A DNA stretch of 64,000 nt from Clavibacter michiganensis (GCF_002151125.1 NZ_MDJZ01000005.1:248001-312000); one strand, 5' to 3'; positions 29,700-38,753 are shown, counted from the first letter of the stretch. The notes: generated from the sequence alone by a model not told the origin. A program made the numbers and translations.

Positions 29700-30215
29700 G
29701 AGGACCTCGATGCGGTCGGCGAGGTAGGCCGCGAGGGGCCGCGTCTCGTGGGCGTTCGGCCCCCACTGCACGCGGAGCTCCCGGCCGCGCAGGGACAGCG
29801 GACCGGATCCCGCGGCCAGGGACGCCGCGTCGAGCGCGATCGGCTCCCAGTCGTAGTCGACCGCGTCGCCCTCCTCGAAGGCGCGGACGGCCTGGCGCCT
29901 CGCCTCCTTGCGCGCCTCGACGCCGGAGTCGAGGCCCTGGGATCGCGTGGGCTCCACGGCGCGCGTGATGCTGCCGGTGCGGCGGAGGGATCCGTCCGCG
30001 GAGAGCAGCAGGACCCCGAGCCGCCAGGCGCGCCCGACCGGCACCATGGCGGGCTGCCGCTTGATGGGGCCGAACGACCGCTTGGCGCGCACCTCGGCGA
30101 GCGCCTCGTCCGGCGCGCTGCGGGACCGCAGCTCGGCGACGGTGGCCCGGAGCAGCTCCGCGAGGTCGGCCGCGGCGGCTCGCGCGTCGTCGTCGACGGT
30201 GCCGGATGCGGTCAT
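29688..30215 (-). CDS. conserved hypothetical cytoplasmic protein
   Basis: The product is 175 aa with no signal or membrane helix. The first 40 residues look helical and acidic; then comes a basic patch ([18 protein letters not shown]) and a beta-rich middle with [19 protein letters not shown] do not recognise the family. The start at 30215 sits 6 bases after CATGAT, a poor -10 box, so the mRNA may be leaderless. It is divergent from the biotin-carboxylase gene and convergent with maf; neighbours give no clear hint of function. Confidence 0.7.
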   Translation of the reverse strand: MTASGTVDDDARAAAADLAELLRATVAELRSRSAPDEALAEVRAKRSFGPIKRQPAMVPVGRAWRLGVLLLSADGSLRRTGSITRAVEPTRSQGLDSGVEARKEARRQAVRAFEEGDAVDYDWEPIALDAASLAAGSGPLSLRGRELRVQWGPNAHETRPLAAYLADRIEVLGRG

Positions 30216-30323
30216 GCGTCGATCATGCCAGGGACGCGCCGGGACCGGCGGGTTGTGGGCGCGCGTACCCGGTGGGGTCGCATGTTTGTGCGGACCCTCC
30301 GAAGCCGGGAGCATCCCAGACCC

Positions 30324-30329
30324 TAGGCT
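30324..30329 (+). promoter_or_regulatory. -10 box of the biotin carboxylase gene
   Basis: TAGGCT, 8 bases before ATG 30338, implying a leaderless or nearly leaderless mRNA. Confidence 0.55.
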
Positions 30330-30337
30330 GGGTTCCC

Positions 30338-32107
30338 ATGACGCGTGTGAACAAGGTCCTCATCGCCAACCGGGGCGAGATCGCCGTCCGCATCATCCGG
30401 GCGGCGAGGGATGCGGGGATCGGATCGGTCGCCGTCTACGCCGACCAGGACCGCGACGCCCTGCACGTCACGCTCGCCGACGAGGCCTACGCCCTCGACG
30501 GGCAGACGAGCGCCGACACCTACCTCGTCATCGCGAAGCTCCTCTCCATCGCCCGCCGCTCCGGCGCGGACGCGGTGCACCCGGGCTACGGCTTCCTCGC
30601 CGAGAACGCCGACTTCGCCCAGCAGGTCATCGACGCGGGGCTCGTCTGGATCGGCCCCTCGCCGAGCGCCATCCAGCAGCTCGGCGACAAGACGACGGCC
30701 CGCCACGTGGCCGAGCGCGTGGGCGCGCCGCTCGCCCCCGGCACGCTCAACCCGGTCTCCGGTGCCGACGAGGTGCTCGACTTCGTCGACGTGCACGGCC
30801 TCCCGGTCGCCATCAAGGCCGCGTTCGGCGGCGGCGGCCGCGGCCTCAAGGTCGCCCGCACCCGCGAGGAGGTGCCGGAGCTGTTCGAGTCCGCCACCCG
30901 CGAGGCCGTCGCGGCGTTCGGCCGCGGCGAGTGCTTCGTCGAGAAGTACCTCGACCGCCCGCGCCACGTCGAGACCCAGTGCCTCGCCGACGGCGCCGGG
31001 AACGTCGTCGTGATCTCCACCCGCGACTGCTCGCTCCAGCGCCGCCACCAGAAGCTCGTCGAGGAGGCACCCGCGCCGTTCCTCACCGACGAGCAGAACG
31101 CCCAGCTCTACGCCGCGTCGAAGGCGATCCTCCGCGAGGTCGGCTACGTCGGCGCCGGCACGTGCGAGTTCCTCGTCGCGCAGGACGGCACCATCTCCTT
31201 CCTCGAGGTCAACACGCGCCTCCAGGTCGAGCACCCGGTCTCCGAGGAGGTCACGGGCATCGACCTGGTGCGCGAGCAGTTCCGCATCGCCGCGGGCGGC
31301 CTCATCGACTACGACGACCCGGCGCCGCGCGGCCACTCGTTCGAGTTCCGCGTCAACGGCGAGGACCCGGGCCGCGGCTTCTTCCCCGCACCCGGACCCG
31401 TGCACGTCTTCCAGGCGCCCGGCGGCCCCGGCGTCCGCGTCGACTCCGGCGTGCGCGCGGGCGACGTGGTCTCCGGCGCGTTCGACTCGCTGCTCGCGAA
31501 GCTCATCGTCACGGGATCCAGCCGCGAGGACGCCCTCGAGCGCTCCCGTCGCGCCCTCGACGAGTTCGAGGTGCAGGGCCTGCCCACCGTGCTCCCCTTC
31601 CACCGCGCGATCGTGCGCGACGCCGCCTTCGCCCCGGCGGACGGCGCGCCCTTCTCCGTGTACACGCGCTGGATCGAGACGGAGTTCGACAACACCATCG
31701 AGCCGTGGTCCGGCGCCCTCGAGGACGCCGCCGAGGCGCCCGCCCGGCACACGGTCGTGGTCGAGGTCGGCGGCAAGCGCATCGAGGTGAGCCTGCCCGA
31801 GGACCTCGCGCCCGCCGCGGGGGCGAGCACGTCCCGTCGCGCGGCGGCGGCCCCCGCCCGCCGGAAGCAGTCCGGCTCCGTGGACACCTCGGACGGCGGA
31901 TCCGTCACCTCGCCCATGCAGGCCACCGTCGTCAAGCTCGCCGTCGAGGAGGGCCAGCAGGTCGTCAAGGGCGACCTCCTCCTCGTCCTCGAGGCGATGA
32001 AGATGGAGCAGCCGCTCACGGCGCACGCCTCGGGCACCGTCTCGGGGATCTCCGCCGTTGTCGGCCAGACCGTCCCGTCCGGGCACCGCCTGCTCGACAT
32101 CGTCTGA
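30338..32107 (+). CDS. accA: acyl-CoA carboxylase alpha chain (biotin carboxylase + BCCP)
   Basis: The product is 589 aa. The biotin carboxylase part begins [21 protein letters not shown], with [13 protein letters not shown] (ATP-grasp loop), [15 protein letters not shown] and [18 protein letters not shown]. After a Pro/Ala linker (about residues 490-515) the BCCP domain ends with EAMKMEQPL, whose Lys carries biotin. It carboxylates biotin with ATP and bicarbonate and works with accD/accE; BirA encoded at 21508-22290 attaches the biotin. It resembles mycobacterial AccA3, the shared alpha chain. Confidence 0.96.
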   Translation: MTRVNKVLIANRGEIAVRIIRAARDAGIGSVAVYADQDRDALHVTLADEAYALDGQTSADTYLVIAKLLSIARRSGADAVHPGYGFLAENADFAQQVIDAGLVWIGPSPSAIQQLGDKTTARHVAERVGAPLAPGTLNPVSGADEVLDFVDVHGLPVAIKAAFGGGGRGLKVARTREEVPELFESATREAVAAFGRGECFVEKYLDRPRHVETQCLADGAGNVVVISTRDCSLQRRHQKLVEEAPAPFLTDEQNAQLYAASKAILREVGYVGAGTCEFLVAQDGTISFLEVNTRLQVEHPVSEEVTGIDLVREQFRIAAGGLIDYDDPAPRGHSFEFRVNGEDPGRGFFPAPGPVHVFQAPGGPGVRVDSGVRAGDVVSGAFDSLLAKLIVTGSSREDALERSRRALDEFEVQGLPTVLPFHRAIVRDAAFAPADGAPFSVYTRWIETEFDNTIEPWSGALEDAAEAPARHTVVVEVGGKRIEVSLPEDLAPAAGASTSRRAAAAPARRKQSGSVDTSDGGSVTSPMQATVVKLAVEEGQQVVKGDLLLVLEAMKMEQPLTAHASGTVSGISAVVGQTVPSGHRLLDIV

Positions 32108-32116
32108 CCCGCGCCC

Positions 32117-32162
32117 CACGCGACGACGGCCGGTCCCCGCAGGGGCCGGCCGTCGTCGCGTG
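32117..32162. terminator. bidirectional terminator
   Basis: A 17-bp outer stem plus cccc-gca-gggg inner stem with one bulged T, 9 bases after accA and 24 bases from the end of the convergent flavoprotein gene. Confidence 0.8.
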
Positions 32163-32186
32163 CGGGCCGCGGGCGCGGCCGGCGGC

Positions 32187-33629
32187 TCAGAGCACGATGT
32201 GCATGGCGCGCGCCGCGTCGGAGATGCTCCCCGACAGCGACGGGTACACCGTGAACGCGCGCGCCACGTCGTCCACCGTGAGCCGGTGCTCGACCGCGAG
32301 CGCGAGCGGGAAGATGAGCTCGCTCGCCTTGGGCGCGACGATGACGCCGCCGATGACCGTGCCGGAGCCGGTGCGCGCGAACAGCTTCACGAAGCCGTCC
32401 TTCACGTTCTGCATCTTCGCGCGCGGGTTGGAGGCGAGCGGCAGCTTGTAGATGTCGCCCTGCGCGAGCCCCTCCTCGATCTGCTTCTGCGACCAGCCGA
32501 CCGTGGCGATCTCCGGCTGCGTGAAGATGTTCGAGGTCACGTTGCGGAGCTCGGTGGGGCTCACCGCGTCGCCCATCGCGTGGTAGACCGCGGTGCGGCC
32601 CTGCATCGACGCGACGGAGGCGAGCGGCAGGAACGTCGTGCAGTCGCCCGCCGCGTACACGCTCGGCACCGAGGTGCGCGCGACGCGGTTCACGCGGATG
32701 TGGCCGGACTCGCTCATCTGCACGCCCGCCTCCTCGAGGCCGATCCCGGCGGTGTTGGGCACCGATCCGACCGCCATGAGGCAGTGGCTGCCCTCGACGA
32801 CGCGGCCGTCGCTGAGCGTCGCGACCACGCCGTCGCCCTGGCGGACGACCGACTCGGCGCGGGACTTCGACAGGACGGTCATGCCGTTGCGCGTGAAGAC
32901 GTCCTCGATCACGCGGGCGGCGTCGGCGTCCTCGCCGGGCAGCACCTGGTCGCGGGAGGAGATGAGCGTGACCTTCGCGCCGAGCGCCGTGTACGCGGAG
33001 GCGAACTCGGCGCCGGTGACGCCGGAGCCGACGACGATGAGGTGCTCGGGCACGCAGTCCATCGTGTAGAGCTGCGTCCAGGTGAGGATCCGCTCGCCGT
33101 CGGGCTTCGCGGTCGGGAGGATGCGCGGGCTCGCGCCCGTGGAGATGACCGTGGTGTCCGCGTCGATCTCGTCGAAGTCGGTGCCGCGGCCGCCGCCGCG
33201 GCCGGTGGAGACGATGATGCGGTTCGGCCCGTCGAGCCGTCCCTCGCCCTGCACGATGCGGACGCCCGCCCGGATGAGGCTCGACTTCATGTCCTCGGAC
33301 TGCTGGCGCGCGAGCCGCAGCAGGCGGTCGTTGACGGCCTGGAGGTTGACGGCCACCTCGGGGCGCACGGGCCGGCGGCTCTGCTCGCCGCGGGAGAAGA
33401 ACTGGACGCCGAGGTCGGCGGCCTCGCCGAGCGCGTTCGTGGCCTCCGCGGTGGCGATGAGGGTCTTCGAGGGCACCACGTCGGTCATCACGGCCGAGCC
33501 GCCGACGCCGACCCGCTCCACGAGCGTCACCTCCGCGCCGAGCTGCGCTCCGGCGATGGCCGCCTCGTATCCGCCCGGGCCCCCACCGAGGACGGCGATC
33601 CGCTGGTTGGCCTCGAACTCGTATCCCAT
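32187..33629 (-). CDS. LpdA-type NAD(P)H-quinone dehydrogenase, flavoprotein disulfide reductase family
   Basis: The product is 480 aa. The N-terminal FAD motif IAVLGGGPGGYEAAIAGA, a second dinucleotide motif VVGSGVTGAEFASAYTALG and the C-terminal dimer domain show the disulfide reductase family. The active-site segment reads GGSAVMTDVVPSKTL: both cysteines of the usual CxxxxC pair are missing, as in M. tuberculosis LpdA (Rv3303c), which reduces quinones instead of lipoamide. ATG 33629 is preferred over GTG 33635, which lies within a weak -10-like GATGAT region. It stands alone between accA and the purine phosphorylase. Confidence 0.88.
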   Translation of the reverse strand: MGYEFEANQRIAVLGGGPGGYEAAIAGAQLGAEVTLVERVGVGGSAVMTDVVPSKTLIATAEATNALGEAADLGVQFFSRGEQSRRPVRPEVAVNLQAVNDRLLRLARQQSEDMKSSLIRAGVRIVQGEGRLDGPNRIIVSTGRGGGRGTDFDEIDADTTVISTGASPRILPTAKPDGERILTWTQLYTMDCVPEHLIVVGSGVTGAEFASAYTALGAKVTLISSRDQVLPGEDADAARVIEDVFTRNGMTVLSKSRAESVVRQGDGVVATLSDGRVVEGSHCLMAVGSVPNTAGIGLEEAGVQMSESGHIRVNRVARTSVPSVYAAGDCTTFLPLASVASMQGRTAVYHAMGDAVSPTELRNVTSNIFTQPEIATVGWSQKQIEEGLAQGDIYKLPLASNPRAKMQNVKDGFVKLFARTGSGTVIGGVIVAPKASELIFPLALAVEHRLTVDDVARAFTVYPSLSGSISDAARAMHIVL

Positions 33630-33727
33630 GCGCACATCATCCCGCAGGCCCCGGCCCCGCGCGAACCGGTCGCCCGGCGCCTCCGCGACGCCGCCGTGGC
33701 CGCCCGGGGCGCGGGGTCGCGCGCATT

Positions 33728-33733
33728 TAGGAT
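33728..33733 (+). promoter_or_regulatory. -10 box of leaderless deoD
   Basis: TAGGAT, 6 bases before ATG 33740. Confidence 0.6.
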
Positions 33734-33739
33734 CGGGGC

Positions 33740-34567
33740 ATGACCTACAGCAACCCCCTCGAGTCGCCCGACGCGGACCCCCAGGAGATCGCGCGGCAGG
33801 CGGCCCGGCAGATCGCCGAGCTCACGGGCGTCGAGCGCCACGACATCGCCCTGACGCTCGGCAGCGGATGGGGGCGCGCGGCGGACCTCATCGGCGAGAC
33901 CACCGCGACCATCCCGGCCACCGAGGTCGTCGGCTTCTCGAAGCCCGCGCTGGAGGGACACGTCGGCTCGCTCCGCAGCGTGCTGCTGCCGTCCGGCCGC
34001 CGCGCCCTCGTCATCGGCGCGCGCACCCACTACTACGAGGGCCACGGCGTCCGCCGGGTCGTGCACAGCGTCCGCACCGCCGCGGCGACCGGCGCGACCA
34101 CGATGATCCTCACCAACGGCGCGGGGGGCATCAAGGAGCACTGGACGCCGGGCACGCCCGTCCTCATCAGCGACCACATCAACCTCACCGCCGACTCGCC
34201 GCTCGAGGGCGCCACGTTCGTCGACCTCACCGACCTCTACTCCGCCAGGCTCCGGGCGATCGCCCACGAGGTCGAGCCCGACCTCGACGAGGGCGTGTAC
34301 TGCCAGTTCCGCGGCCCGCACTACGAGACGCCCGCCGAGGTGCGGATGGCGAAGGCGATCGGCGGCCACATCGTCGGCATGTCCACCGCGCTCGAGGCCA
34401 TCGCCGCGCGCGAGGCCGGCATGGAGGTGCTCGGCATGTCGCTCATCACGAACCTCGCCGCCGGGATCCAGGAGACGCCGCTCAGCCACGAGGAGGTCAT
34501 CGAGGCCGGTCGCGCCGCCGAGGGCCGCATCGGCGGGATGCTCGCCCGCATCGTGGGCGCGCTGTGA
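33740..34567 (+). CDS. deoD: purine nucleoside phosphorylase (trimeric type)
   Basis: The product is 275 aa. ALTLGSGWGRAADL, GARTHYYEGHG (phosphate/ribose site), LTNGAGGI and MSLITNLAAGI (base-binding Asn) are those of trimeric PNPs specific for 6-oxopurine nucleosides. It splits (deoxy)inosine and guanosine with phosphate to base and (deoxy)ribose 1-phosphate. The stop overlaps the following sugar-mutase gene by four bases, which fits direct use of the product. Confidence 0.95.
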   Translation: MTYSNPLESPDADPQEIARQAARQIAELTGVERHDIALTLGSGWGRAADLIGETTATIPATEVVGFSKPALEGHVGSLRSVLLPSGRRALVIGARTHYYEGHGVRRVVHSVRTAAATGATTMILTNGAGGIKEHWTPGTPVLISDHINLTADSPLEGATFVDLTDLYSARLRAIAHEVEPDLDEGVYCQFRGPHYETPAEVRMAKAIGGHIVGMSTALEAIAAREAGMEVLGMSLITNLAAGIQETPLSHEEVIEAGRAAEGRIGGMLARIVGAL

Positions 34568-36264
34568 GCCGCGAGGAGACCGTCGCCCTCGCCGCCGCCG
34601 CGCGCGCCTGGCAGGCCCAGGACCCGGATCCGGTCACGCGCGCGGAGGTGGAGGAGCTGCTCGCGCGCGTCGACGGCGCGCCCGGGATCTCCGCCGCCGA
34701 CCGCGAGCAGGCGTCCGCCGACCTCCGCGACCGCTTCCAGACGCGCCTCCAGTTCGGCACCGCCGGGCTCCGCGGCGAGCTGGGCGCGGGTCCCAACCGG
34801 ATGAACCGCGTGCTCGTGTCGCAGGCCGCCGCCGGCTTCGCCGACTACCTGCGCAGCCGCAGCCCCCGCCCGAGCATCGTCATCGGGTACGACGGGCGCC
34901 ACAACTCCCGGATCTTCGCGGAGGACACCGCGCGCATCATGGCGGGCGCCGGCGTCCGCACGGTGCTCCTCCCCCGGGCGCTGCCCACGCCCGTGCTCGC
35001 GTACGCCGTGAAGCACCTCGCGGTGAGCGCCGGCGTCATGGTCACGGCGTCCCACAACCCGGCGCGCGACAACGGCTACAAGGTCTACCTCGGCGACGAG
35101 GACCACGGCGCGCAGATCGTCAGCCCGGCCGACCGCGACATCGCGGCCTTCATCCACAAGGCCGCGGGCGAGCGCACCGTGCAGCAGCTGCCGGTGGCGG
35201 ACGACTACGAGACCGCGCCCGAGTCCCTGATCGACTCCTACGTGCAGGAGACCGCCGGCCTGTTCGCGGCCCCGCTCGCACCGCTCAAGTGGGTCTACAC
35301 GCCGCTGCACGGCGTCGGGTGGGAGACCGCGGCGCGCGTGTTCGACGCGGTCGGCGTCGACGCGCCCGTGGTGGTCGCCGCGCAGGCGGATCCGGATCCC
35401 GACTTCCCGACCGTCGACTTCCCCAACCCCGAGGAGCCGGGCGCGCTCGACCTCGCGTTCGAGGCGGCCGTGCAGTCGGACGCCGAGCTCATCATCGCCA
35501 ACGACCCCGACGCCGACCGCCTCGCGGTCGCCATCGCGGACGAGCACGGCGCGTGGCGGCGCCTCTCCGGCAACGAGGTCGGCATGCTGCTCGGGCTCGG
35601 CATCGCCGAGCGGTACGCGGACGAGGGCAAGACGGGCACGTTCGCCTCGTCCCTCGTCTCGTCCCCCGCGCTCGAGGTCGTCGCCCGGGAGCTGGGCTTC
35701 GGCTACCGCGAGACGCTCACGGGCTTCAAGTGGATCTCGCGCGCGCCGGACCTCATCTACGGCTACGAGGAGGCGCTCGGCTACCTGGTCGCGCCGTGGA
35801 TCACGAGCGACAAGGACGGCATCTCCGCCGCGGTCGCCGTGCTGCACGGGGTGATGCTGCTGAAGTCGCGCGGGCAGACCATCGACGACTACGACCGCGA
35901 GTTCGCCGAGCGGTTCGGCTCCTTCGCGAGCGACCAGATCTCGGTGCGCGTCACCGACCTCGCGGTCATCCCGCGGATCATGGCGAAGCTCCGGCAGTCG
36001 CCGCCGACCTCGATCGGGTCCCGCCGCGTCGAGCGCATGGACGACCTCGCCGAGGGGACGGTCGACCTGCCGCCGAGCGACGTGCTGCGCTTCCACCTCG
36101 GCGACGGCGCGCGCCTCATCGTGCGACCGAGCGGCACGGAGCCGAAGGTCAAGGTCTACCTCGACGCGCAGAGCACCGAGGGCACCGTGGCCGAGCGCAG
36201 GGACGCCGCGCGGGCGATCATCGCCGACCTCGCGCAGGCCGTGCCGCAGCTGCTCGAGGTCTAG
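34564..36264 (+). CDS. alpha-phosphohexomutase superfamily enzyme, probable phosphopentomutase
   Basis: The product is 566 aa. LQFGTAGLRGELGAGPNRMN opens domain 1; MVTASHNPARDNGYKVY carries the phospho-Ser; DPDADRLAVA binds metal; GYEEALGYL is the sugar loop and RPSGTEPKVKVYL the phosphate loop. Such genes are often labelled phosphomannomutase (PmmB, Rv3308), but the loops resemble the PGM2 branch, which acts on ribose and deoxyribose 1-phosphate. Coupling to deoD by a GTGA overlap supports phosphopentomutase. The identity of the true substrate is inferred. Confidence 0.88.
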   Translation: MSREETVALAAAARAWQAQDPDPVTRAEVEELLARVDGAPGISAADREQASADLRDRFQTRLQFGTAGLRGELGAGPNRMNRVLVSQAAAGFADYLRSRSPRPSIVIGYDGRHNSRIFAEDTARIMAGAGVRTVLLPRALPTPVLAYAVKHLAVSAGVMVTASHNPARDNGYKVYLGDEDHGAQIVSPADRDIAAFIHKAAGERTVQQLPVADDYETAPESLIDSYVQETAGLFAAPLAPLKWVYTPLHGVGWETAARVFDAVGVDAPVVVAAQADPDPDFPTVDFPNPEEPGALDLAFEAAVQSDAELIIANDPDADRLAVAIADEHGAWRRLSGNEVGMLLGLGIAERYADEGKTGTFASSLVSSPALEVVARELGFGYRETLTGFKWISRAPDLIYGYEEALGYLVAPWITSDKDGISAAVAVLHGVMLLKSRGQTIDDYDREFAERFGSFASDQISVRVTDLAVIPRIMAKLRQSPPTSIGSRRVERMDDLAEGTVDLPPSDVLRFHLGDGARLIVRPSGTEPKVKVYLDAQSTEGTVAERRDAARAIIADLAQAVPQLLEV

Positions 36265-36272
36265 CCGCCGCG

Positions 36273-36302
36273 GAGCCGCGGGCCGTCGCCGGTCCGCGGC
36301 TC
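36273..36302 (+). terminator. terminator after the deoD operon
   Basis: A 9-bp perfect stem (gagccgcgg/ccgcggctc) followed by a pyrimidine-rich tract, 8 bases past the stop. Confidence 0.8.
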
Positions 36303-36316
36303 TCTTCCCTCCCCTA

Positions 36317-36335
36317 CTGGTAGTGGCGCTATCAG
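36317..36335. promoter_or_regulatory. putative operator of the MerR-family gene
   Basis: CTGGTAGTGGCGCTATCAG is a 19-bp palindrome with 7 of 9 pairs matching. It lies immediately upstream of the TAGCCT -10 box, where MerR-family regulators bind. Shorter palindromes (ctac-tg-gtag, gcgct-atc-agcgc) overlap it. Confidence 0.5.
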
Positions 36336-36340
36336 CGCGT

Positions 36341-36346
36341 TAGCCT
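36341..36346 (+). promoter_or_regulatory. -10 box of the leaderless MerR-family gene
   Basis: TAGCCT, 6 bases before ATG 36353. Confidence 0.6.
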
Positions 36347-36352
36347 CACCGC

Positions 36353-36991
36353 ATGCGCATCACCGAGCTGGCCGAGGCCACGGGCGTGGCCCCCGCCACC
36401 GTCAAGTACTACGTCCGCGAGGGCCTGCTCCCCGCGGGCATCCGCGTGAGCGACAACCGCACGGACTACGACGAGGAGCACGCGCGCCGCGTCCGACTGA
36501 TCCGCGCCCTCATCGACGTGGGACGGCTGCCCGTCGCGCGCGCACGCGAGGTGCTCGCGACGCTCGACGACGAGGAGCGCCACGTGCAGGACGTCTTCGC
36601 CGTCGCGCAGGACGCGCTGACGCCGGGCCCGACGGCCGCGGATCCCCCGCCCGCCGACGCGCTCGCCCGCGTGGACGCCGCCAGCGCGGAGGCCGGCTGG
36701 TGCGTCATCGAGGGGCACGCAGGCCGGGCGCAGGCGGCGCGCGCCGTCGACGCGTTCGCGCGCTCGGGCCACCCGATGGAGGACGCCTACCTCGCGCGCT
36801 ACGCGGAGGCCGCGGCGATCCAGGCCGAGGCCGACCTCGCCGCGGTGCGCGGGCGCCCCGACCGCACGGCCATGGCCGAGCTCATGGTGGTCGGCACCGT
36901 GCTGGGCGACCAGCTGGCGGCGGGGCTGCGCCGCATCGCGCAGGCGACCGCGTCCTCGCCCGCGTGGGCGTCGACGGGCGGCGCGTCGTGA
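36353..36991 (+). CDS. MerR-family transcriptional regulator
   Basis: The product is 212 aa. The N-terminal winged helix reads MRITELAEATGVAPATVKYYVREGLLPAG, followed by the wing RTDYDEEHARRVRLIRAL and a dimerisation helix. The C-terminal domain of about 110 residues, Ala/Glu/Asp-rich and probably helical, would bind the effector, which is unknown. It lacks the Cys pattern of metal-sensing MerR proteins. A palindrome just upstream suggests self-regulation, and it is coupled by GTGA to a membrane protein that is the likely target. Confidence 0.9.
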   Translation: MRITELAEATGVAPATVKYYVREGLLPAGIRVSDNRTDYDEEHARRVRLIRALIDVGRLPVARAREVLATLDDEERHVQDVFAVAQDALTPGPTAADPPPADALARVDAASAEAGWCVIEGHAGRAQAARAVDAFARSGHPMEDAYLARYAEAAAIQAEADLAAVRGRPDRTAMAELMVVGTVLGDQLAAGLRRIAQATASSPAWASTGGAS

Positions 36992-38022
36992 TCCGGCGCG
37001 CGTTCGGCTGGCACCGGCCGCTCATGGCGGTCGCCGCGCTGATGGCCGTCGTCGCCGCGGCGTGCCTCGTGGGCGGTCTGGTCGACGACCGCACCGTGTC
37101 CGGCGCGCCGGTCTGGGACAAACCCGCCAAGTTCTCGCTGTCGATCCTCGTCTACGCCGTCTCCTGGGCGTGGCTCATCGCGCGCCTCCCCCGCTACCGG
37201 CGGCCGGCGCACATCCTCGGCACGGTGGTCGCGGTCGCGCTCGTCGTGGAGCAGGCGGTCATCGTGGGCGCGGCGGCGGCCGGCACGACGAGCCACTTCA
37301 ACATCTCCAGCCCGCTCGCGACGACGCTCTGGGCCGTGATGGCCACGTCGATCACCGTGCTCTACCTCTGCACGTTCGCCACGAGCCTCGCGGTGCTGCG
37401 CCTCCGGCTCCCCGACCCGGCGCTCACCCTCGGCATCCGCGCGGGAGCCGTGATCGCGCTCGTCGGCATCGGGCTCGCGTACCTCATGACGTCGCCGACC
37501 GCGGCCCAGCTGGCCGACTTCCACGGCGTGGCGGGCGCGCACGCGGTGGGCGCGGCCGACGGCGGCCCCGGGATCCCCGTGCTCGGCTGGAGCACGACGG
37601 CGGGCGACCTGCGGATCCCGCACTTCGTCGGCATGCACGCGCTGCAGCTGCTGCCGGTCGCCGCCCTGGTCCTCGGCGCGGCCGGGCGCCGGATCCCCGC
37701 GCTCGCGCCCGACCGGGTGCGCGTGCGGCTGACGGCGATCGCGGCGATCACGTACCTGGCGGTGATCGCGATCGTGACGGTGCAGGCGCTCCGCGGCGAG
37801 CCCGTCACGGCGCCCTCGCCCGCTATCGCGTCGGCGGCCGTCGCGGTGGCCGTCGCGGCCCTCGTCGCGGCCGTCGCGGTGGTGCTCCGCGGCGGCCCGC
37901 GCCCGTCGGCCGGCGGAGACGCGGGTCCGGCCGGCGAGGCGCCGACCCGGCGGTCGACCGCGCCGGAGGCTCAGCCCAGCGCGGCGTCGAGCTTCGCCGA
38001 GATCTCCTCGAGGTCGAAGTAG
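36988..38022 (+). CDS. multi-spanning membrane protein, function unknown
   Basis: The product is 344 aa with about eight hydrophobic helices. Conserved-looking loops are PVWDKPAKFSLSI after helix 1 and LRIPHFVGMHALQLLP before helix 6, with His residues that could bind metal or heme. It has a polar C-terminal tail. I recognise no transporter family. It starts GTG 36988, coupled to the MerR regulator. The last 52 bases run into the 3' end of the opposite PTS EIIB gene. Confidence 0.82.
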   Translation: MIRRAFGWHRPLMAVAALMAVVAAACLVGGLVDDRTVSGAPVWDKPAKFSLSILVYAVSWAWLIARLPRYRRPAHILGTVVAVALVVEQAVIVGAAAAGTTSHFNISSPLATTLWAVMATSITVLYLCTFATSLAVLRLRLPDPALTLGIRAGAVIALVGIGLAYLMTSPTAAQLADFHGVAGAHAVGAADGGPGIPVLGWSTTAGDLRIPHFVGMHALQLLPVAALVLGAAGRRIPALAPDRVRVRLTAIAAITYLAVIAIVTVQALRGEPVTAPSPAIASAAVAVAVAALVAAVAVVLRGGPRPSAGGDAGPAGEAPTRRSTAPEAQPSAASSFAEISSRSK

Positions 38023-38243
38023 TTCTCGATCACCACGACGTCGGCGTACGTGGGCCCGATGCGGTCCACGAGCTCCGGCGACGTGAGGATGACCTGCGCG
38101 TCCTCGCCGATGGACGCGACGCTCGCGAGGTCGGCCGCCGTGACGTCCGCCTCGATGCCGAGGCGCGCGAGCGCCCGCTCGGCGTTGACCTTGAGGATGC
38201 CGGACGTGCCGATCCCCACGCCGCAGATGGCGACGACCTTCAT
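37971..38243 (-). CDS. PTS EIIB component (ascorbate/UlaB-like)
   Basis: The product is 90 aa. VVAICGVGIGTSGILKVNAE carries the phosphorylated Cys followed by the G-x-G-x-x-T loop of the lactose/ascorbate-type EIIB fold. It would receive phosphate from the EIIA encoded just upstream, with which it overlaps by four bases (ATGA). No EIIC membrane component is in the window, so the sugar is unknown. Confidence 0.88.
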   Translation of the reverse strand: MKVVAICGVGIGTSGILKVNAERALARLGIEADVTAADLASVASIGEDAQVILTSPELVDRIGPTYADVVVIENYFDLEEISAKLDAALG

Positions 38244-38689
38244 GCGCTCTCCTCGCCGGCCATGATGCGCCGGACCTCGTCGACGGTGGTGGCGGCGCGC
38301 AGCCGCGGGATGGCGGTGGCGTCGTTGAAGATGTTCGCCATGTCGGCGACGGAGGACACGTGCCGGTCGACCGTGGTGACCGCGAGGCCGACGATGACGT
38401 CGACGGGGTCGTTGTGCGCGTGCCCGAAGGCCACCGGCTCCGTGAGCGTCACGACCGCGAGGCCGTCCGCGAGCGTGTCGGGCCCGGGCCGCGCGTGCGC
38501 GAGCGCGAGCCCCGGGGCGATGACGACGTAGGGTCCGAACTCCTCGACGACCCGGATCATCGCGTCCCCGTAGTCAGCGGTGGCCGCACCCGACCGGACG
38601 AGCGCGTCGCCGACGAGGCGCACGGCGGCGCGCCAGTCGCCGGCTTCGGCGCCCAGGGTGACGGCGTCGTCCGGGAGCGGTGGGAGCAC
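38240..38689 (-). CDS. PTS EIIA component (fructose/mannitol type, UlaC-like)
   Basis: The product is 149 aa. APGLALAHARPGPDT contains the phospho-accepting His of PTS_EIIA_2 domains, with the flanking DWRAAVRLVGDALV helix and DRHVSSVADMANIF. GTG 38689 has GAGAGG about 10 bases upstream. It follows adenosine deaminase by 64 bases on the same strand and is coupled to EIIB. Enzyme I is encoded at 55610-57265; HPr and EIIC are not seen. Confidence 0.88.
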   Translation of the reverse strand: MLPPLPDDAVTLGAEAGDWRAAVRLVGDALVRSGAATADYGDAMIRVVEEFGPYVVIAPGLALAHARPGPDTLADGLAVVTLTEPVAFGHAHNDPVDVIVGLAVTTVDRHVSSVADMANIFNDATAIPRLRAATTVDEVRRIMAGEESA

Positions 38690-38753
38690 GGGGTGCGACC
38701 TCTCTGTCGGGGTGGGCGGGCGGACGAGCGGGACGCGGGGCCGGGGCCTTGCG

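Noticed and set aside
32187-33629. Flavoprotein as dihydrolipoamide dehydrogenase
   Set aside because: Both active-site cysteines are missing, so lipoamide chemistry is not expected.
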